DNA of 38,490 bases from Methylocapsa palsarum (GCF_900114285.1 NZ_FOSN01000006.1:185001-223490); one strand, 5' to 3'; counted from the first letter of the stretch, positions 24,126-32,568 are shown. The notes: generated by a model not told the origin, from the sequence alone. A program made the numbers and translations.

Positions 24126-24383
24126 ATGATGAAAAACCCGAGCATCGTTTTGCTGGCCGCCAGCCTTCTCGCGTCCGGCGCCGTCACAGCGAGAGAATAT
24201 TCCGATCCTGGCGAGGGCTCGGCCAGGGAAAGGATTTTCCGTCTTGATCACGGCGGAGCTCCCCTTGGCGCCGCGCCCTCGGAAGCAGATCGGGCGGATT
24301 TCGATCATTCGGGCGCGCGGGGCCGGCAGGAATTGGGCGCGAGCCCGTATCGTCCCGATGGTCCCGGAAATTTCTCGGACTGA
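24126..24383 (+). CDS. Small exported protein of unknown function (85 aa)
   Basis: ATG at 24126 has GGAG five bases upstream; a second ATG follows at once. The first ~22 residues are a signal peptide ('MMKNPSIVLLAASLLASG', cleavage near 'VTA-R'). The mature part is short, charged and Gly/Pro/Asp-rich ('YSDPGEGSARERIFRLDHGG') with no Cys and no family I recognise. It is divergent from the ECF sigma operon, 306 bases from the chosen sigma start, and a large inverted repeat lies just after the stop. Such small secreted proteins are common ECF targets, so envelope-stress control is plausible but unproved. Confidence 0.65.
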   Translation: MMKNPSIVLLAASLLASGAVTAREYSDPGEGSARERIFRLDHGGAPLGAAPSEADRADFDHSGARGRQELGASPYRPDGPGNFSD

Positions 24384-24400
24384 AGGATGAGGTCAAGAGT

Positions 24401-24470
24401 CGGCGGTTTGATCACGGCTCTCGCTTACAGCCGCAAATTGACGCGGGCCGCCGCGGCTGTCAAACCGCCG
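24401..24470 (+). repeat. Long-loop inverted repeat after the small exported protein
   Basis: CGGCGGTTTGA (24401-24411) is repeated as its perfect complement TCAAACCGCCG (24460-24470), with 48 bases between. The loop has its own GC-rich dyad (GGCCGCCGCGGC region). No U-run follows directly, so it is not a textbook terminator. It could be an mRNA 3' structure of the small exported gene. The 140 bases to the next gene show nothing else. Confidence 0.5.
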
Positions 24471-24610
24471 CGGCTCGCTATGGCGTTATCGCAATTTTGA
24501 GCCGGGCAATGCCGCGACTTGTCGCGCGCTGCAAAAAAGTCGCGCTTGATGGCGGCATGATATTCCCAATAATGACGAAAACAAATTCCAGATGACAGCC
24601 GGGGTCCGCG

Positions 24611-25090
24611 ATGAGTTCAATCTATGATTTTTCCGCCAGGACGCTGGATGGACAGGAAAAGTCTTTCAATGATTTTTCTGGGCAGGCGCTTCTTGTCGTC
24701 AACACCGCGAGCAAATGCGGTTTTACACCTCAGTACGAAGGCCTCGAAGCGCTATTCCGGAAATACAAGGCGCAGGGATTTGTGGTGATCGGTTTCCCCT
24801 GCAACCAGTTTGGCGCGCAGGAGCCCGGAGACAGCACGGAGATCGCTCAATTCTGCTCGCGGACCTATGATGTGACCTTTCCGATGTTCGCCAAGATCGA
24901 CGTCAACGGCCCGCAGACCCATCCGATTTACGAATATCTCAAGACCAAAGCGAAGGGACTTCTCGGCAGCGAGGCGATCAAGTGGAATTTCACAAAGTTT
25001 CTGGTCGACCGGAAGGGCGACGTGATCGCGCGGTTTGCGCCGACGGCAACGCCCAGGGACATCGAGCCGGAAATCGAAAAGCTGCTTTGA
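24611..25090 (+). CDS. Glutathione peroxidase family thiol peroxidase (Cys type)
   Basis: A 159-residue GPx/BtuE-type peroxidase that reduces hydrogen or organic peroxides in the cytoplasm. The peroxidatic residue is Cys36 in 'NTASKCGFTPQY', replacing the selenocysteine of animal enzymes. The tetrad partners are visible as Gln70 in 'NQFGAQEPG' and the Trp/Asn of 'KWNFTKFLVD'. A second Cys64 in 'GFPCNQF' is at the position used as resolving Cys in many bacterial GPx. No signal peptide. It sits 51 bases before an SDR gene on the same strand and may be co-transcribed. Confidence 0.95.
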   Translation: MSSIYDFSARTLDGQEKSFNDFSGQALLVVNTASKCGFTPQYEGLEALFRKYKAQGFVVIGFPCNQFGAQEPGDSTEIAQFCSRTYDVTFPMFAKIDVNGPQTHPIYEYLKTKAKGLLGSEAIKWNFTKFLVDRKGDVIARFAPTATPRDIEPEIEKLL

Positions 25091-25141
25091 CCTTATGATC
25101 CCGGAACGCCGCCGAAGCCCGTTAGCCTTAGGAGAATTTAG

Positions 25142-25903
25142 ATGAAGATCCTTGTCACCGGCGCGACTGCGGGCTTCGGAGACGCGATCGTCCGGCGTTT
25201 CGCGGCTGACGGTCACCACATTGTCGCGACCGGGCGCCGGCGGGAGCGGCTCGACGCGCTGACGAGCGAACCGGGTCTTGCGCGCATTCATACGATTGCG
25301 CTCGATGTCCGGGACCGGACGGCTGTCGAATCGTCGATCGCGGATCTTCCTGCGGAATTCGCCGAGATAGATCTGCTCGTCAACAATGCGGGGCTTGCTG
25401 TGGGATTGGATCTCGCGCAGGACGCCGACCTCGACGCCTGGGATGCGATGGTCGACACCAACATCAAGGGCCTGATGTATGTCACGCGCGCGGTATTGCC
25501 GGGAATGGTCGCCCGCAACCGCGGGCTCATCGTCAATCTTGGCTCGACGGCCGCGATCTACCCCTATCCCGGCGGCAATGTGTATGGAGCGAGCAAAGCA
25601 TTTGTCCGGCAGTTTTCGCTTAATCTGCGCGCCGATTTGCTTGGGACCAAGGTTCGGGTCACGGATATCGAGCCGGGACTCGTGGGAGGAACGGAATTCT
25701 CGAAAGTGCGGTTTCGCGGCGACGAGACGAGAGCGGCGAAGCTCTATGAGGGCGCTGACGCGCTGACGCCGGAGGACATCGCGGAAACGGTCCACTGGAT
25801 CGCTTCCTTGCCGGCGCGCATGAACGTCAATTCGATTGAACTCATGCCGGTGACGCAGGCGTTCGGACCGCTCGCCGTGAGCCGCGATGAGCGCAACGCC
25901 TGA
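25142..25903 (+). CDS. YdfG-like NADP-dependent 3-hydroxy acid (L-allo-threonine/serine) dehydrogenase
   Basis: A 253-residue classical SDR. ATG at 25142 follows AGGAG at a seven-base spacing. Cofactor motif 'TGATAGFGDAI' with 'ATGRRRERL' (Arg residues that favour NADP), structural 'LLVNNAGLAVG', catalytic Ser in 'NLGSTAAIYPYPGG' and Tyr-x3-Lys in 'VYGASKAF'. 'DIEPGLVGGTEFSKVRF' and the C-terminal 'NVNSIELMPVTQAFGPL' match E. coli YdfG closely. That enzyme oxidises 3-hydroxy amino acids and reduces malonic semialdehyde. The in vivo substrate here is not known. Confidence 0.92.
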   Translation: MKILVTGATAGFGDAIVRRFAADGHHIVATGRRRERLDALTSEPGLARIHTIALDVRDRTAVESSIADLPAEFAEIDLLVNNAGLAVGLDLAQDADLDAWDAMVDTNIKGLMYVTRAVLPGMVARNRGLIVNLGSTAAIYPYPGGNVYGASKAFVRQFSLNLRADLLGTKVRVTDIEPGLVGGTEFSKVRFRGDETRAAKLYEGADALTPEDIAETVHWIASLPARMNVNSIELMPVTQAFGPLAVSRDERNA

Positions 25904-25950
25904 GTGCGCGCGAGCCTCGAGGATTATCGCGCGAACCTACTTGTCCGACG

Positions 25951-26055
25951 CTATGATCCTTTTATCCTTTTCACAATGCGCCGCATGCCGAGCACGCCGA
26001 AGACGCCTGTGGCGTAGCCGCTGATGATCGTAAGGACGACGAGGCTCGTTATCAT
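25951..26055 (-). CDS. Possible 34-aa hydrophobic membrane peptide
   Basis: ATG at 26055 opens a 34-codon frame ('MITSLVVLTIISGYATG...'), one membrane helix followed by a strongly basic tail (R-R-I-V-K-R-I-K). The pattern is that of a real small membrane protein, but the ribosome-binding site is weak (GGAA) and I know no family. It is the only candidate gene in the 345-base stretch 25904-26248. The rest of that stretch shows no promoter, RNA gene or repeat that I can support. Confidence 0.35.
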   Translation of the reverse strand: MITSLVVLTIISGYATGVFGVLGMRRIVKRIKGS

Positions 26056-26248
26056 GATGCGGTTCCGTGATTGGTTGGGAAGAGCGACCGTTTGTGAAAG
26101 AAGGCGATGCGCATTCCCGCGCGTTTAACAGCCGGCTCGCGTCGCCGCGACGGCTGATCGCCTTGGTCGCCGATCGGCGAAACTTCGGGATTGTTTTGGC
26201 GCAAGCCTGTCAAAAAGCTGACAAGTCTCAGGATCGCAGAGCCCCACG

Positions 26249-26563
26249 TTACAAATCCACGTAGACAAACTTCCCCGCTTTGACGGCGGGATAGTTCTCG
26301 CGCAGCGCTTTGGCGATCTTTCCTACGAGCGCCTTGTCGCTCGCCGCCGATGGGCCCACGAAGTCGGTTCCCTGCATCCATGTCTCCAGAAAACAGTGCA
26401 GGGCCTCGTCATAGTCGGCCCCGGTGGGATGCGCGGTTTTGTCAGAGAGCCTCGCGACGCCGTCGGCGCCGACCTCCAGGCGCCAATCGCGGTCGTCCGA
26501 AACTGATTCGATCAGCCCGGCGATATCGGCGTCCGTCCAGTTTTCCTTGAGATTGACAGCCAT
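26249..26563 (-). CDS. Hypothetical soluble protein (104 aa)
   Basis: ATG at 26563 is chosen for GAGGA nine bases upstream; the frame is open further but that part reads as non-coding. The protein starts 'MAVNLKENWTDADIAGLIES' and is acidic in its first half. It has no membrane segment, no signal peptide and one Cys ('ALHCFLETWMQG'). The C-terminal half, 'DKALVGKIAKALRENYPAV', looks like an amphipathic helix. I do not recognise a family. It is read in the same direction as the UPF0114 gene upstream, 138 bases away. Confidence 0.7.
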   Translation of the reverse strand: MAVNLKENWTDADIAGLIESVSDDRDWRLEVGADGVARLSDKTAHPTGADYDEALHCFLETWMQGTDFVGPSAASDKALVGKIAKALRENYPAVKAGKFVYVDL

Positions 26564-26701
26564 GACTTTCGTTCCTCTATGGATATTGATGTCGTCGCCG
26601 ACGAGGATTTCGCGGCGACGACATCCATTCCGCGGAGGAACGGGAAGCATGTAACGGGCCACGCCTCGTCGGCGCGGAAAGCGGCCTGTCGAACCGTCTG
26701 A

Positions 26702-27220
26702 TCAATGGTCCCCGTGGGCGCCTGCGTCGCTCACTCGGTCCGCGGCGGCGACGATCAGCATCGCCAAGGCGAAAGCGATCATGGCTCCGACGAGCCAGCC
26801 GAACATGACAAGATCGACTTGATGTTCGATGTCCATGAACCGCTCCAGAACGTGCACCGCCGAAATCGCGACGATCGAGCCGAGGAGCTTCTGCTTGAGG
26901 AGCGAAAATCCAATCTTGGCGAGTCCGCTCGGCATGTCAGGATGAGCGGTGCGGCTGATCGGCCGGACGAAGTTCTCGTAGCTTGAGAAGATCACGATCA
27001 GGATCAGATTGGCGGTAAGCGAAAGGTCGACCAGGCTGAGCACGCCGACGAGGGCCTCCGCATTTGGAAGCTCCCTCAAATACCAGAGAAATTCGCCCAG
27101 TTTGACGAGAAACTTGAAAAGCAGTCCGGCCAAACCAATGATGAGTCCGAACAGGAATGGAGCCGCAAGCCAGCGGCTTCCGAAAATGGCCGCCTCGATG
27201 GCGCGCTCGACCCGGTTCAT
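26702..27220 (-). CDS. UPF0114 (YqhA-like) inner-membrane protein
   Basis: A 172-residue protein with four predicted membrane helices. ATG at 27220 ('MNRVERAIEAAIFGSRW') is chosen as the usual family start, with AAGG about ten bases upstream. Family features are 'FGSRWLAAPFLFGL' in helix 1, 'VDLSLTANLILIVIFSSYENFV', and 'LKQKLLGSIVAISAVHVLERFM'. UPF0114 members are uncharacterised or weakly linked to membrane stress and to ion-channel-like folds. The upstream 296-base gap to the antiporter operon holds copy B of the dispersed repeat. Confidence 0.88.
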   Translation of the reverse strand: MNRVERAIEAAIFGSRWLAAPFLFGLIIGLAGLLFKFLVKLGEFLWYLRELPNAEALVGVLSLVDLSLTANLILIVIFSSYENFVRPISRTAHPDMPSGLAKIGFSLLKQKLLGSIVAISAVHVLERFMDIEHQVDLVMFGWLVGAMIAFALAMLIVAAADRVSDAGAHGDH

Positions 27221-27362
27221 ACTCTTTAACCTTTGTTCGCAGGCCAGCCGAATGCGCGATGCACGCGCGGAAGAAGAGGCGCCAATCTGGCGAAATGGCG
27301 CTTCATTGGCAAGTTCACCCGAGCGCTTGTCGTCCACAGATGTTCGGCGCGGGCCTGCGCTC

Positions 27363-27477
27363 GAGCATATTCCGATCGGACTGAATCAATCCCATCGAGA
27401 AGAATATGCTCAAGCTTTTGACTCTGGAGCGATTTCTGATCGATCGCATGATTTCATGCGATCGGAAAGCGCTCTAA
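27363..27477. repeat. Dispersed 115-bp intergenic repeat, copy B
   Basis: Same element as at 3493-3607, same length and same orientation, ten substitutions apart. The 11-bp dyad CGATCGCATGA / TCATGCGATCG is unchanged, and only its two-base spacer differs (TT for CT). It lies between the end of the antiporter operon and the UPF0114 gene and touches no reading frame that I accept. The conserved hairpin against freely varying flanks suggests selection or spread as a hairpin-forming unit. Confidence 0.85.
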
Positions 27478-27516
27478 GGACCGCGATGGCGAAACCGTGG
27501 AGACGTGGATCAAGTT

Positions 27517-29187
27517 TCAGAACCCTGTCGCCATCGCCGCGCCGAGGATGATCGCGATCCCCAGAAGCGCCATAGCTGCGGCCGGCCATTGCCGGATCCC
27601 GGCCTCGACCCGCTCCAGCGCGGCGCCGGCGCCGTAGCTCGCGCGAATGATTTTCTCTCCGATGACGACGATATCTCCAGCCGGCGGATGCGGCAGGCGT
27701 CCGCCCCAGCGCCAAAGGGGAAGAGCGAGCGCCGCGCCGGGCAGCATCGGCCAGAGCGATTCGCGCAATGCGGCTGGCGTGAGCGCATCCGACAGATGCC
27801 CGCCAGTGAGCGGAAAGAGCAGCCAGGGCGCGAGAATCGACGCCAGCGCCATTGCGAACCAAGCCGAGAGGAGCTGGCCGGAGGTCCTCGCGCCTCGATC
27901 CGGCGACGGATTTCGTGCAAGACGAAACAGAAAGTGCAGCATGAGAAGCGTCGTGCCGGCCGCCGAAAACGACGCCAGCGCGCCGATCGCTCCCGATCCC
28001 AACGTTCCCTTGACGGCGAGCTTCGCCAAGGCGCCGCCGGTGAAGGGCAATCCTGCGAGACTGAGCGCCAGCGCCGCCGCCGGAAGAAACGCCAGCCAAT
28101 GGCGGCGCGCGCCAGCCGCGGCGCAGGCGCCGATCGCAAGGAACAGGGCGCCTTTCACAAGAACATGGTGCGCGGCGTAAAACGCCGTGTCGAGGGGAGC
28201 CCGCAGATCTCCGCTGGCGAGACCCATCCCGGCCACGGCGGCGATCACGCCCATCTGGCTGACGCTGGAATAGGCCAGGATCGTCTTGGGATTTGTCTGG
28301 GTTATTCCGAGCGCAACCCCATAGAAAGCGGAAAACAGGCCAAGGATGGCCAGTCCTTCGCCCCATGCCGGCAGCGCGTGGCTGAAGGGCAGGAACCGGA
28401 TCAGTCCGATAACGCCCGCCTTGACGGCCGCGCCGCTCAGGACGGCCGCGGCGGGGAGAGGCGCCGCAGTGTAGGCGAGGGGCATCCAGCCGTGAAGCGG
28501 CGCGAGCCCGATCTTCATGACGAAACCCGCGACGACAAGCGCGAGAGCGGCTCCGCCCCAGGGCGAGCCGGGCAGCGCCGCGACGACGTCGCGTATTTGC
28601 AGGCTGCCGTTCGGCTCGCCAGCCGCGAGAAGCACAAAGCCCATCAGCAGGAGAGTTTCGCCGGCGACCGTGAAAGCCATATAGACGGCGCCGGCGCGCC
28701 GGGAGGCGTTGTCGTCGGCGATGATCAGGCCATAGGCGGGAAGGCTGACAAGGGCGAAGGCGAGAAAAAACGTCAGCAGATCGGAGGCGACGAATACTCC
28801 AAGGCTCCCCATCAAGGTCAACAGCCAGCTTGCCCGAAAGCGCCCGTCGCCGTCGCCGCCCCGCCCGTCGGCGCCGGCGTAAAAGGCGGCGCCGATCCAG
28901 AGCAGCGCCGCGGCGCCAAGCAGCATCGCTCCCGGCGCGTCGAGCGCGAGCGTTACATCGAACGCTCTCGACTTATACGAGAACGGCGCACCGAAGCCCG
29001 CCAGGAGCGCCGCCGCCAAGGCCGGCAGGGGAGCCAAAACCATTAGAGCCGGGCTGCGCCTTCTCCCTCGACTTATGGCGCAGGCCGCGAGGATCGCGAC
29101 AGGCGTTCCCACGGCGGCCGCAAGCAGCCCGGGACCGAAGGAGCCCGCCGCATGGGCGAGCGCGGCAAGCACTGCGGCGCCGGTCAT
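27517..29187 (-). CDS. Second proton-translocating antiporter-like subunit (NuoL/M/N-MrpA/D family)
   Basis: A 556-residue membrane protein with about 14 hydrophobic segments, last gene of the Mrp-like operon. The proton_antipo_M core is clear: 'ALVSLPAYGLII' (helix 5 glutamate replaced), 'MKIGLAPLHGWMPLAYTAAPLPAAAVLSG' with the helix 7 lysine and the loop histidine, and 'LAYSSVSQMGVIAAVAGMG' and 'AAHHVLVKGALFLAIGA' with the helix 12 lysine. It is shorter than MrpA, lacks that subunit's C-terminal DUF4040 part and is divergent from the previous gene. It starts 16 bases after it. It probably forms the second ion-translocating unit of the complex. Confidence 0.88.
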   Translation of the reverse strand: MTGAAVLAALAHAAGSFGPGLLAAAVGTPVAILAACAISRGRRRSPALMVLAPLPALAAALLAGFGAPFSYKSRAFDVTLALDAPGAMLLGAAALLWIGAAFYAGADGRGGDGDGRFRASWLLTLMGSLGVFVASDLLTFFLAFALVSLPAYGLIIADDNASRRAGAVYMAFTVAGETLLLMGFVLLAAGEPNGSLQIRDVVAALPGSPWGGAALALVVAGFVMKIGLAPLHGWMPLAYTAAPLPAAAVLSGAAVKAGVIGLIRFLPFSHALPAWGEGLAILGLFSAFYGVALGITQTNPKTILAYSSVSQMGVIAAVAGMGLASGDLRAPLDTAFYAAHHVLVKGALFLAIGACAAAGARRHWLAFLPAAALALSLAGLPFTGGALAKLAVKGTLGSGAIGALASFSAAGTTLLMLHFLFRLARNPSPDRGARTSGQLLSAWFAMALASILAPWLLFPLTGGHLSDALTPAALRESLWPMLPGAALALPLWRWGGRLPHPPAGDIVVIGEKIIRASYGAGAALERVEAGIRQWPAAAMALLGIAIILGAAMATGF

Positions 29188-29203
29188 GGCGGGCTCGTTT
29201 TCA

Positions 29204-30712
29204 TCATGGGATCGCCGTCAGGGCAGGGCGGCCAATTTGCAGGAACGCAAAAAATCCGGAGGGCGCAAAGCCCAGCAGGATCGCGCAAAGGGCAAGCGCC
29301 AGCGCGATGCGCTCGCGGTTGCGCGGCGCGGGCGCCTTGAGCGAAAGATCTGCGCTGGCGAAAGCCGGGGCGAGCACGCGGTAGACATAGCCGCCGGCCA
29401 GCAGACCGCCCGCCAGCATGACGATGGCCCATGGCCATTGTCCGCTCCTGACCGAGGCCATCAGCAACAGCCATTTCGCCGTAAATCCGCCGCTTGGCGG
29501 CAAGCCCATCAGCGAGAGCCCGCCAAGGCCCAGCACGAAAACGCTCATCGGCATCACCTTGCCGAGGCCGCGAAGGCCGGAGATGCGGTCATGCCCGAGC
29601 GTTTCGGCGACAAGACCCGCCGCGAGAAACATGGCGGCTTTCGCGAAGGCGTGGGAGAGGGTCTGGAGCACGCCGCCGCTCCAGGCGTCCGCGGTCCAGG
29701 GGTGCAGGCCGGCGGCGAGCGGAAACATCAGGAACAGATAGCCGATCTGGGCGACGGTCGAATAGGCGATCAGGAGTTTCAGCCGTTCCTGCCGCAACGC
29801 CAGCACGCTGCCGAACAGGATCGCCAGGGAGCCAAGCGTGGCGAGGATCGCGGCCGGCGTCTCGACCGGCAGGGATGGCAGCACATCGAACCAGAGCCGG
29901 ACGGTGATGAAAAAAGACGCCTTGACCACCAGCGCCGACAATATGGCGCTCGCCGCCGCCGGGGCGTTGGCGTGGGCGGGCGGCAGCCACAGATGAAGCG
30001 GGAACAATGCAGTCTTCGCCAGCAGCCCGGTCGTCATCAGGGCGGCCGCGGCCCAAACCGCGGGCGAGGCGCTGATACGCGACGACAACAGACCGATATC
30101 GAGCGTGCCGTAAGCTCCATAGAGCAAAGCGGCGCCGAGGAGATAGAGAACGGAGCCGAACAGCGCGAAGACCAGATAGCGCAACGCGGCCAGAAGCGTT
30201 TCCGCGCGGCCGTCGAGGCAGACGAGCGGCACGGCGGCGAAGGTCAAAAGCTCCAGGGCGACGTAAAGATTGAACAGGTCCCCGCCGAGGAACACCATGT
30301 TCAGCGCCGCCCATAGACCCTGGAGCAAAATCCAGAACGCAAATGGCGCCCGCGCTTCGTTCACGCCCGCAGGCGTTGGGAAATTGGCGCGGGCGAACAG
30401 TCCGGCGCAAAGAATCACAAGCGCGGTCGTCAAAAGCATGACGGCGGAGAATCCATCGGCCCGCAAGGCGATTCCGAGCGGCGGCGGCCATCCGCCAAGG
30501 AGGTAGACGAGGGGCGCGCCCGAACGCCAGACGCCGAGCGCAATCATCGCCGCCACGCCGAGACCTGCGGGCATCAGGTAAAGGGCTATCCGTTCGGCCG
30601 CGCGCCCGCCCAGCACGAAAGACAAAAGGACTCCGGCGACCGGCAGAATGATTGCGAGCGCGAGCAGGAGCCCGCCCATCGTCGCCGTTAGGGCGGTCGT
30701 GATCGCTTGCAT
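29204..30712 (-). CDS. Mrp/Mnh-type antiporter subunit D (MnhD/NuoN-like)
   Basis: A 502-residue membrane protein of the NADH-dehydrogenase ND2/4/5-like family. Key sites are the helix 5 glutamate in 'YVALELLTFAAVPLV', the Lys in 'LLAKTALFPLHLWLPPAHANAPAAASAIL', and 'LIAYSTVAQIGYLFLM' with 'LSHAFAKAAMFLAAGLVAETLG'. These are the proton-path residues conserved in MrpD and NuoN/M. ATG at 30712 overlaps the C-subunit stop by one base. It is the more canonical of the two antiporter-like subunits in this operon. Confidence 0.93.
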   Translation of the reverse strand: MQAITTALTATMGGLLLALAIILPVAGVLLSFVLGGRAAERIALYLMPAGLGVAAMIALGVWRSGAPLVYLLGGWPPPLGIALRADGFSAVMLLTTALVILCAGLFARANFPTPAGVNEARAPFAFWILLQGLWAALNMVFLGGDLFNLYVALELLTFAAVPLVCLDGRAETLLAALRYLVFALFGSVLYLLGAALLYGAYGTLDIGLLSSRISASPAVWAAAALMTTGLLAKTALFPLHLWLPPAHANAPAAASAILSALVVKASFFITVRLWFDVLPSLPVETPAAILATLGSLAILFGSVLALRQERLKLLIAYSTVAQIGYLFLMFPLAAGLHPWTADAWSGGVLQTLSHAFAKAAMFLAAGLVAETLGHDRISGLRGLGKVMPMSVFVLGLGGLSLMGLPPSGGFTAKWLLLMASVRSGQWPWAIVMLAGGLLAGGYVYRVLAPAFASADLSLKAPAPRNRERIALALALCAILLGFAPSGFFAFLQIGRPALTAIP

Positions 30713-31053
30713 CAGGCGCCGGACCCGTCGCCGGCGGCTTTGGACGGCGGATCGGCGCGCAAAGTGGAGCGGCCGGTCTCCTCGAAGAGCCGCAGAAGCA
30801 AGGCGACGGCGAGCGCCGTGGCCGAGAACGCGACGACGATGCCCGTAATGACCATCGCCTGCGGTACGGGATCCGCGGCGATCCCGGCCGCCGCGCCCCT
30901 GCGGGCGAGGACTCCGAACAGAAGGAAAACTCCGCTGCCGAGGAGATTGAAGGCGAGCAGCTTGCGCAACGGCCGCGGATTGGTGACGAGCCCGAAAAGG
31001 CCAAGGCCGACGAGAAGGGCTCCGGTGATTCCGGCAAGCGATGCTGTGTTCAT
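30712..31053 (-). CDS. Mrp/Mnh antiporter subunit C (NuoK-like)
   Basis: A 113-residue protein with three membrane helices, homologous to NuoK and MnhC. ATG at 31053 overlaps the stop of the preceding gene as ATGA. Typical segments are 'GLFGLVTNPRPLRKLLAFNLLGSGVFLLF' and 'DPVPQAMVITGIVVAFSATALAVALLLRL', the latter with the family's D-P-x-P-Q-A-x-V-x-T-G-I-V signature. The last ~20 residues are a polar tail. It packs between the antiporter-like subunits in Mrp complexes. Confidence 0.93.
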   Translation of the reverse strand: MNTASLAGITGALLVGLGLFGLVTNPRPLRKLLAFNLLGSGVFLLFGVLARRGAAAGIAADPVPQAMVITGIVVAFSATALAVALLLRLFEETGRSTLRADPPSKAAGDGSGA

Positions 31054-31994
31054 GGCTGTGGCGGTTGCTCCGGAGGTCCGGCGACGAGCATCGGGAGGGT
31101 CGCCGCGATGGTCAGCGTCATGAACGCCTCGATAAACAGGATCAGAGGCTTGGCCGAACCGGAGGGATAGGCGAGGAACCCGCCGGCGATAACGACCCCG
31201 GCAAGACCGATCGCCAGAAATACGGCGGGTCCGGAGACGAGGACGAGGCGCAGCCTGGTCGAGCTGACGGGGGGCGCTTCGGTCAGCCCGGCCATCATCG
31301 TGATCATCCACATGGCGGCGAGAATGGCGCCGCCTTGGAAGGCGCCGCCCGGTTCATCCGCGCCAACCCAGAAAATATGAATGCCGACCACGATTCCGAG
31401 CGGCGGCAGCACCTGGGCGAGGAAAGCGAGCGCGGCCTCCGGCCGCGCGGGTCGCGGCGCGCCGGGGGAGCCGCCCCAGCACGCGTCAGGCGCGAGCGAC
31501 CAAACTCCGACCACGGCGAGAACGAGCACGACCTTCTCGAGCATCGTGTCGAACGCCCGGTAGGAAATCAGCACCGCCGTGACTGCGTTGCCAAGGCCTG
31601 TCGACGGGAGGTTCCCGACCGCTTGCGGAGCCAATGTCGGCGCCGGGTCAGGCATGAGCAGTACCGTCGCCGCAAGGGCCCCCGCGACCATGGCGCACAG
31701 GACGCCCGCCAGAAAGCGCAGCGGCGGGGCGAGCGGTTCGTCCAGAGCCGGCGTCGCCCCCCTCAGCCTTGCGGCGGCGCGGATCAGAAGGACGCCCGTC
31801 ACGCCGCTGCCGATGGCGGCCTCGGTGAGCGCCACGTCCACTGCGAACAAACGGACCCAGACCAGCGAAAGCAGCAGGCCGTAAGCGACGTAGCCGACCG
31901 CGGCGGCGAAGGCCTCGCGCGCCGCGACGGTCCAGGCAGCGAGCGCCAGAACAAGAGCGGCGAGACCGATGTCCAGGGCGTTGACGACGGTCAT
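31050..31994 (-). CDS. Fused DUF4040 (MrpA C-terminal)/MnhB subunit
   Basis: A 314-residue membrane protein that combines two modules. The first ~170 residues carry a DUF4040/MbhD-like part ('FAAAVGYVAYGLLLSLVWVR', 'VDVALTEAAIGSGVTGVLLI', then an MbhE-like 'GNAVTAVLISYRAFDTMLE'). In MrpA these sit behind the antiporter domain. The rest is a MnhB domain ('PPLGIVVGIHIFWVGADEPG', 'GGAFQGGAILAAMWMI'). So the A subunit seems split, with its tail fused to B, as in MbhD/E/F- and some alphaproteobacterial Mrp operons. Start and stop both overlap their neighbours as ATGA. Confidence 0.88.
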   Translation of the reverse strand: MTVVNALDIGLAALVLALAAWTVAAREAFAAAVGYVAYGLLLSLVWVRLFAVDVALTEAAIGSGVTGVLLIRAAARLRGATPALDEPLAPPLRFLAGVLCAMVAGALAATVLLMPDPAPTLAPQAVGNLPSTGLGNAVTAVLISYRAFDTMLEKVVLVLAVVGVWSLAPDACWGGSPGAPRPARPEAALAFLAQVLPPLGIVVGIHIFWVGADEPGGAFQGGAILAAMWMITMMAGLTEAPPVSSTRLRLVLVSGPAVFLAIGLAGVVIAGGFLAYPSGSAKPLILFIEAFMTLTIAATLPMLVAGPPEQPPQP

Positions 31995-32284
31995 GTCGAC
32001 GAGCCCTTGCGCCGGATGGCTCCCGCTATGAGCTGCGCCACAGTCGCGCTGGCCAGCAGGACAAGAAACCAGACCGCGACGAGCTTCAGAACGCCGAGTA
32101 GCCCACCCGCGCGCGGCAGCAGGCCGACAACGATCAGACCAAGGCCAAGGTTATCAGCTTTTGTGAGGGCGTGCAGACGGGACAGCGGGTCGGGGAATCG
32201 CAGCAATCCCACGGTTCCGGCGAGGAAGAAAAAAAGCCCGGCCAGGATCGCGACAATCGTCAGGAGGTCCAGAGCGGCGCTCAT
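31991..32284 (-). CDS. Mrp/Mnh antiporter subunit G
   Basis: A 97-residue protein with three membrane helices. The MnhG signature is visible: 'LFFFLAGTVGLLRFPDPLSRLHALTKADNLG'. The segment R-F-P-D-x-x-x-R-x-H-A-x-T-K is highly conserved in MrpG/PhaG. ATG at 32284 overlaps the F-subunit stop by four bases. It is needed for assembly of the membrane complex in characterised systems. Confidence 0.94.
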   Translation of the reverse strand: MSAALDLLTIVAILAGLFFFLAGTVGLLRFPDPLSRLHALTKADNLGLGLIVVGLLPRAGGLLGVLKLVAVWFLVLLASATVAQLIAGAIRRKGSST

Positions 32285-32568
32285 TCGACGCCAGCTTCGT
32301 TATTGAGATTTTGTTCCGGCGGGGCGGCGCTGTTTACGAAAGCGACCGAAGCGAACGCCGCGAGGAGGGCAAGACCCAGAGCGACGTCCACAGCCCCGGG
32401 CGCGCCAGTCGCCGACGCGACCAGAAGCAGCGCTGCGGTTGCGCCCGTGCCAAGCAATTGGGCCGCCATCATCCGGTCGCAATCGCCCGGCCCGCGCAGG
32501 ATGCGGACCAGCCCCGTCGCCACTGTCAGAAGGATGAAGCCGGCGGCCGAAAGAAGAAACCCGGTCAT
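32281..32568 (-). CDS. Mrp/Mnh antiporter subunit F
   Basis: A 95-residue protein with three membrane helices. Family segment: 'VRILRGPGDCDRMMAAQLLGT', equal to the R-x-x-x-G-P-x-x-x-D-R of MrpF/PhaF. A hydrophobic helix with 'AVDVALGLALLAAFASVAFV' ends it. Both ends overlap the adjacent E and G genes by four bases (ATGA), which shows a tightly coupled operon. Confidence 0.92.
   Translation of the reverse strand: MTGFLLSAAGFILLTVATGLVRILRGPGDCDRMMAAQLLGTGATAALLLVASATGAPGAVDVALGLALLAAFASVAFVNSAAPPEQNLNNEAGVE

Noticed and set aside
27505-32306. Very long plus-strand open frames (27505-29046, 29075-30316, 31041-32306) opposite the antiporter operon
   Set aside because: Their products are Arg/Gly/Gln-rich without domain pattern and lie antisense to genes with clear membrane-protein motifs and ATGA overlaps; they are shadows of high-GC coding.
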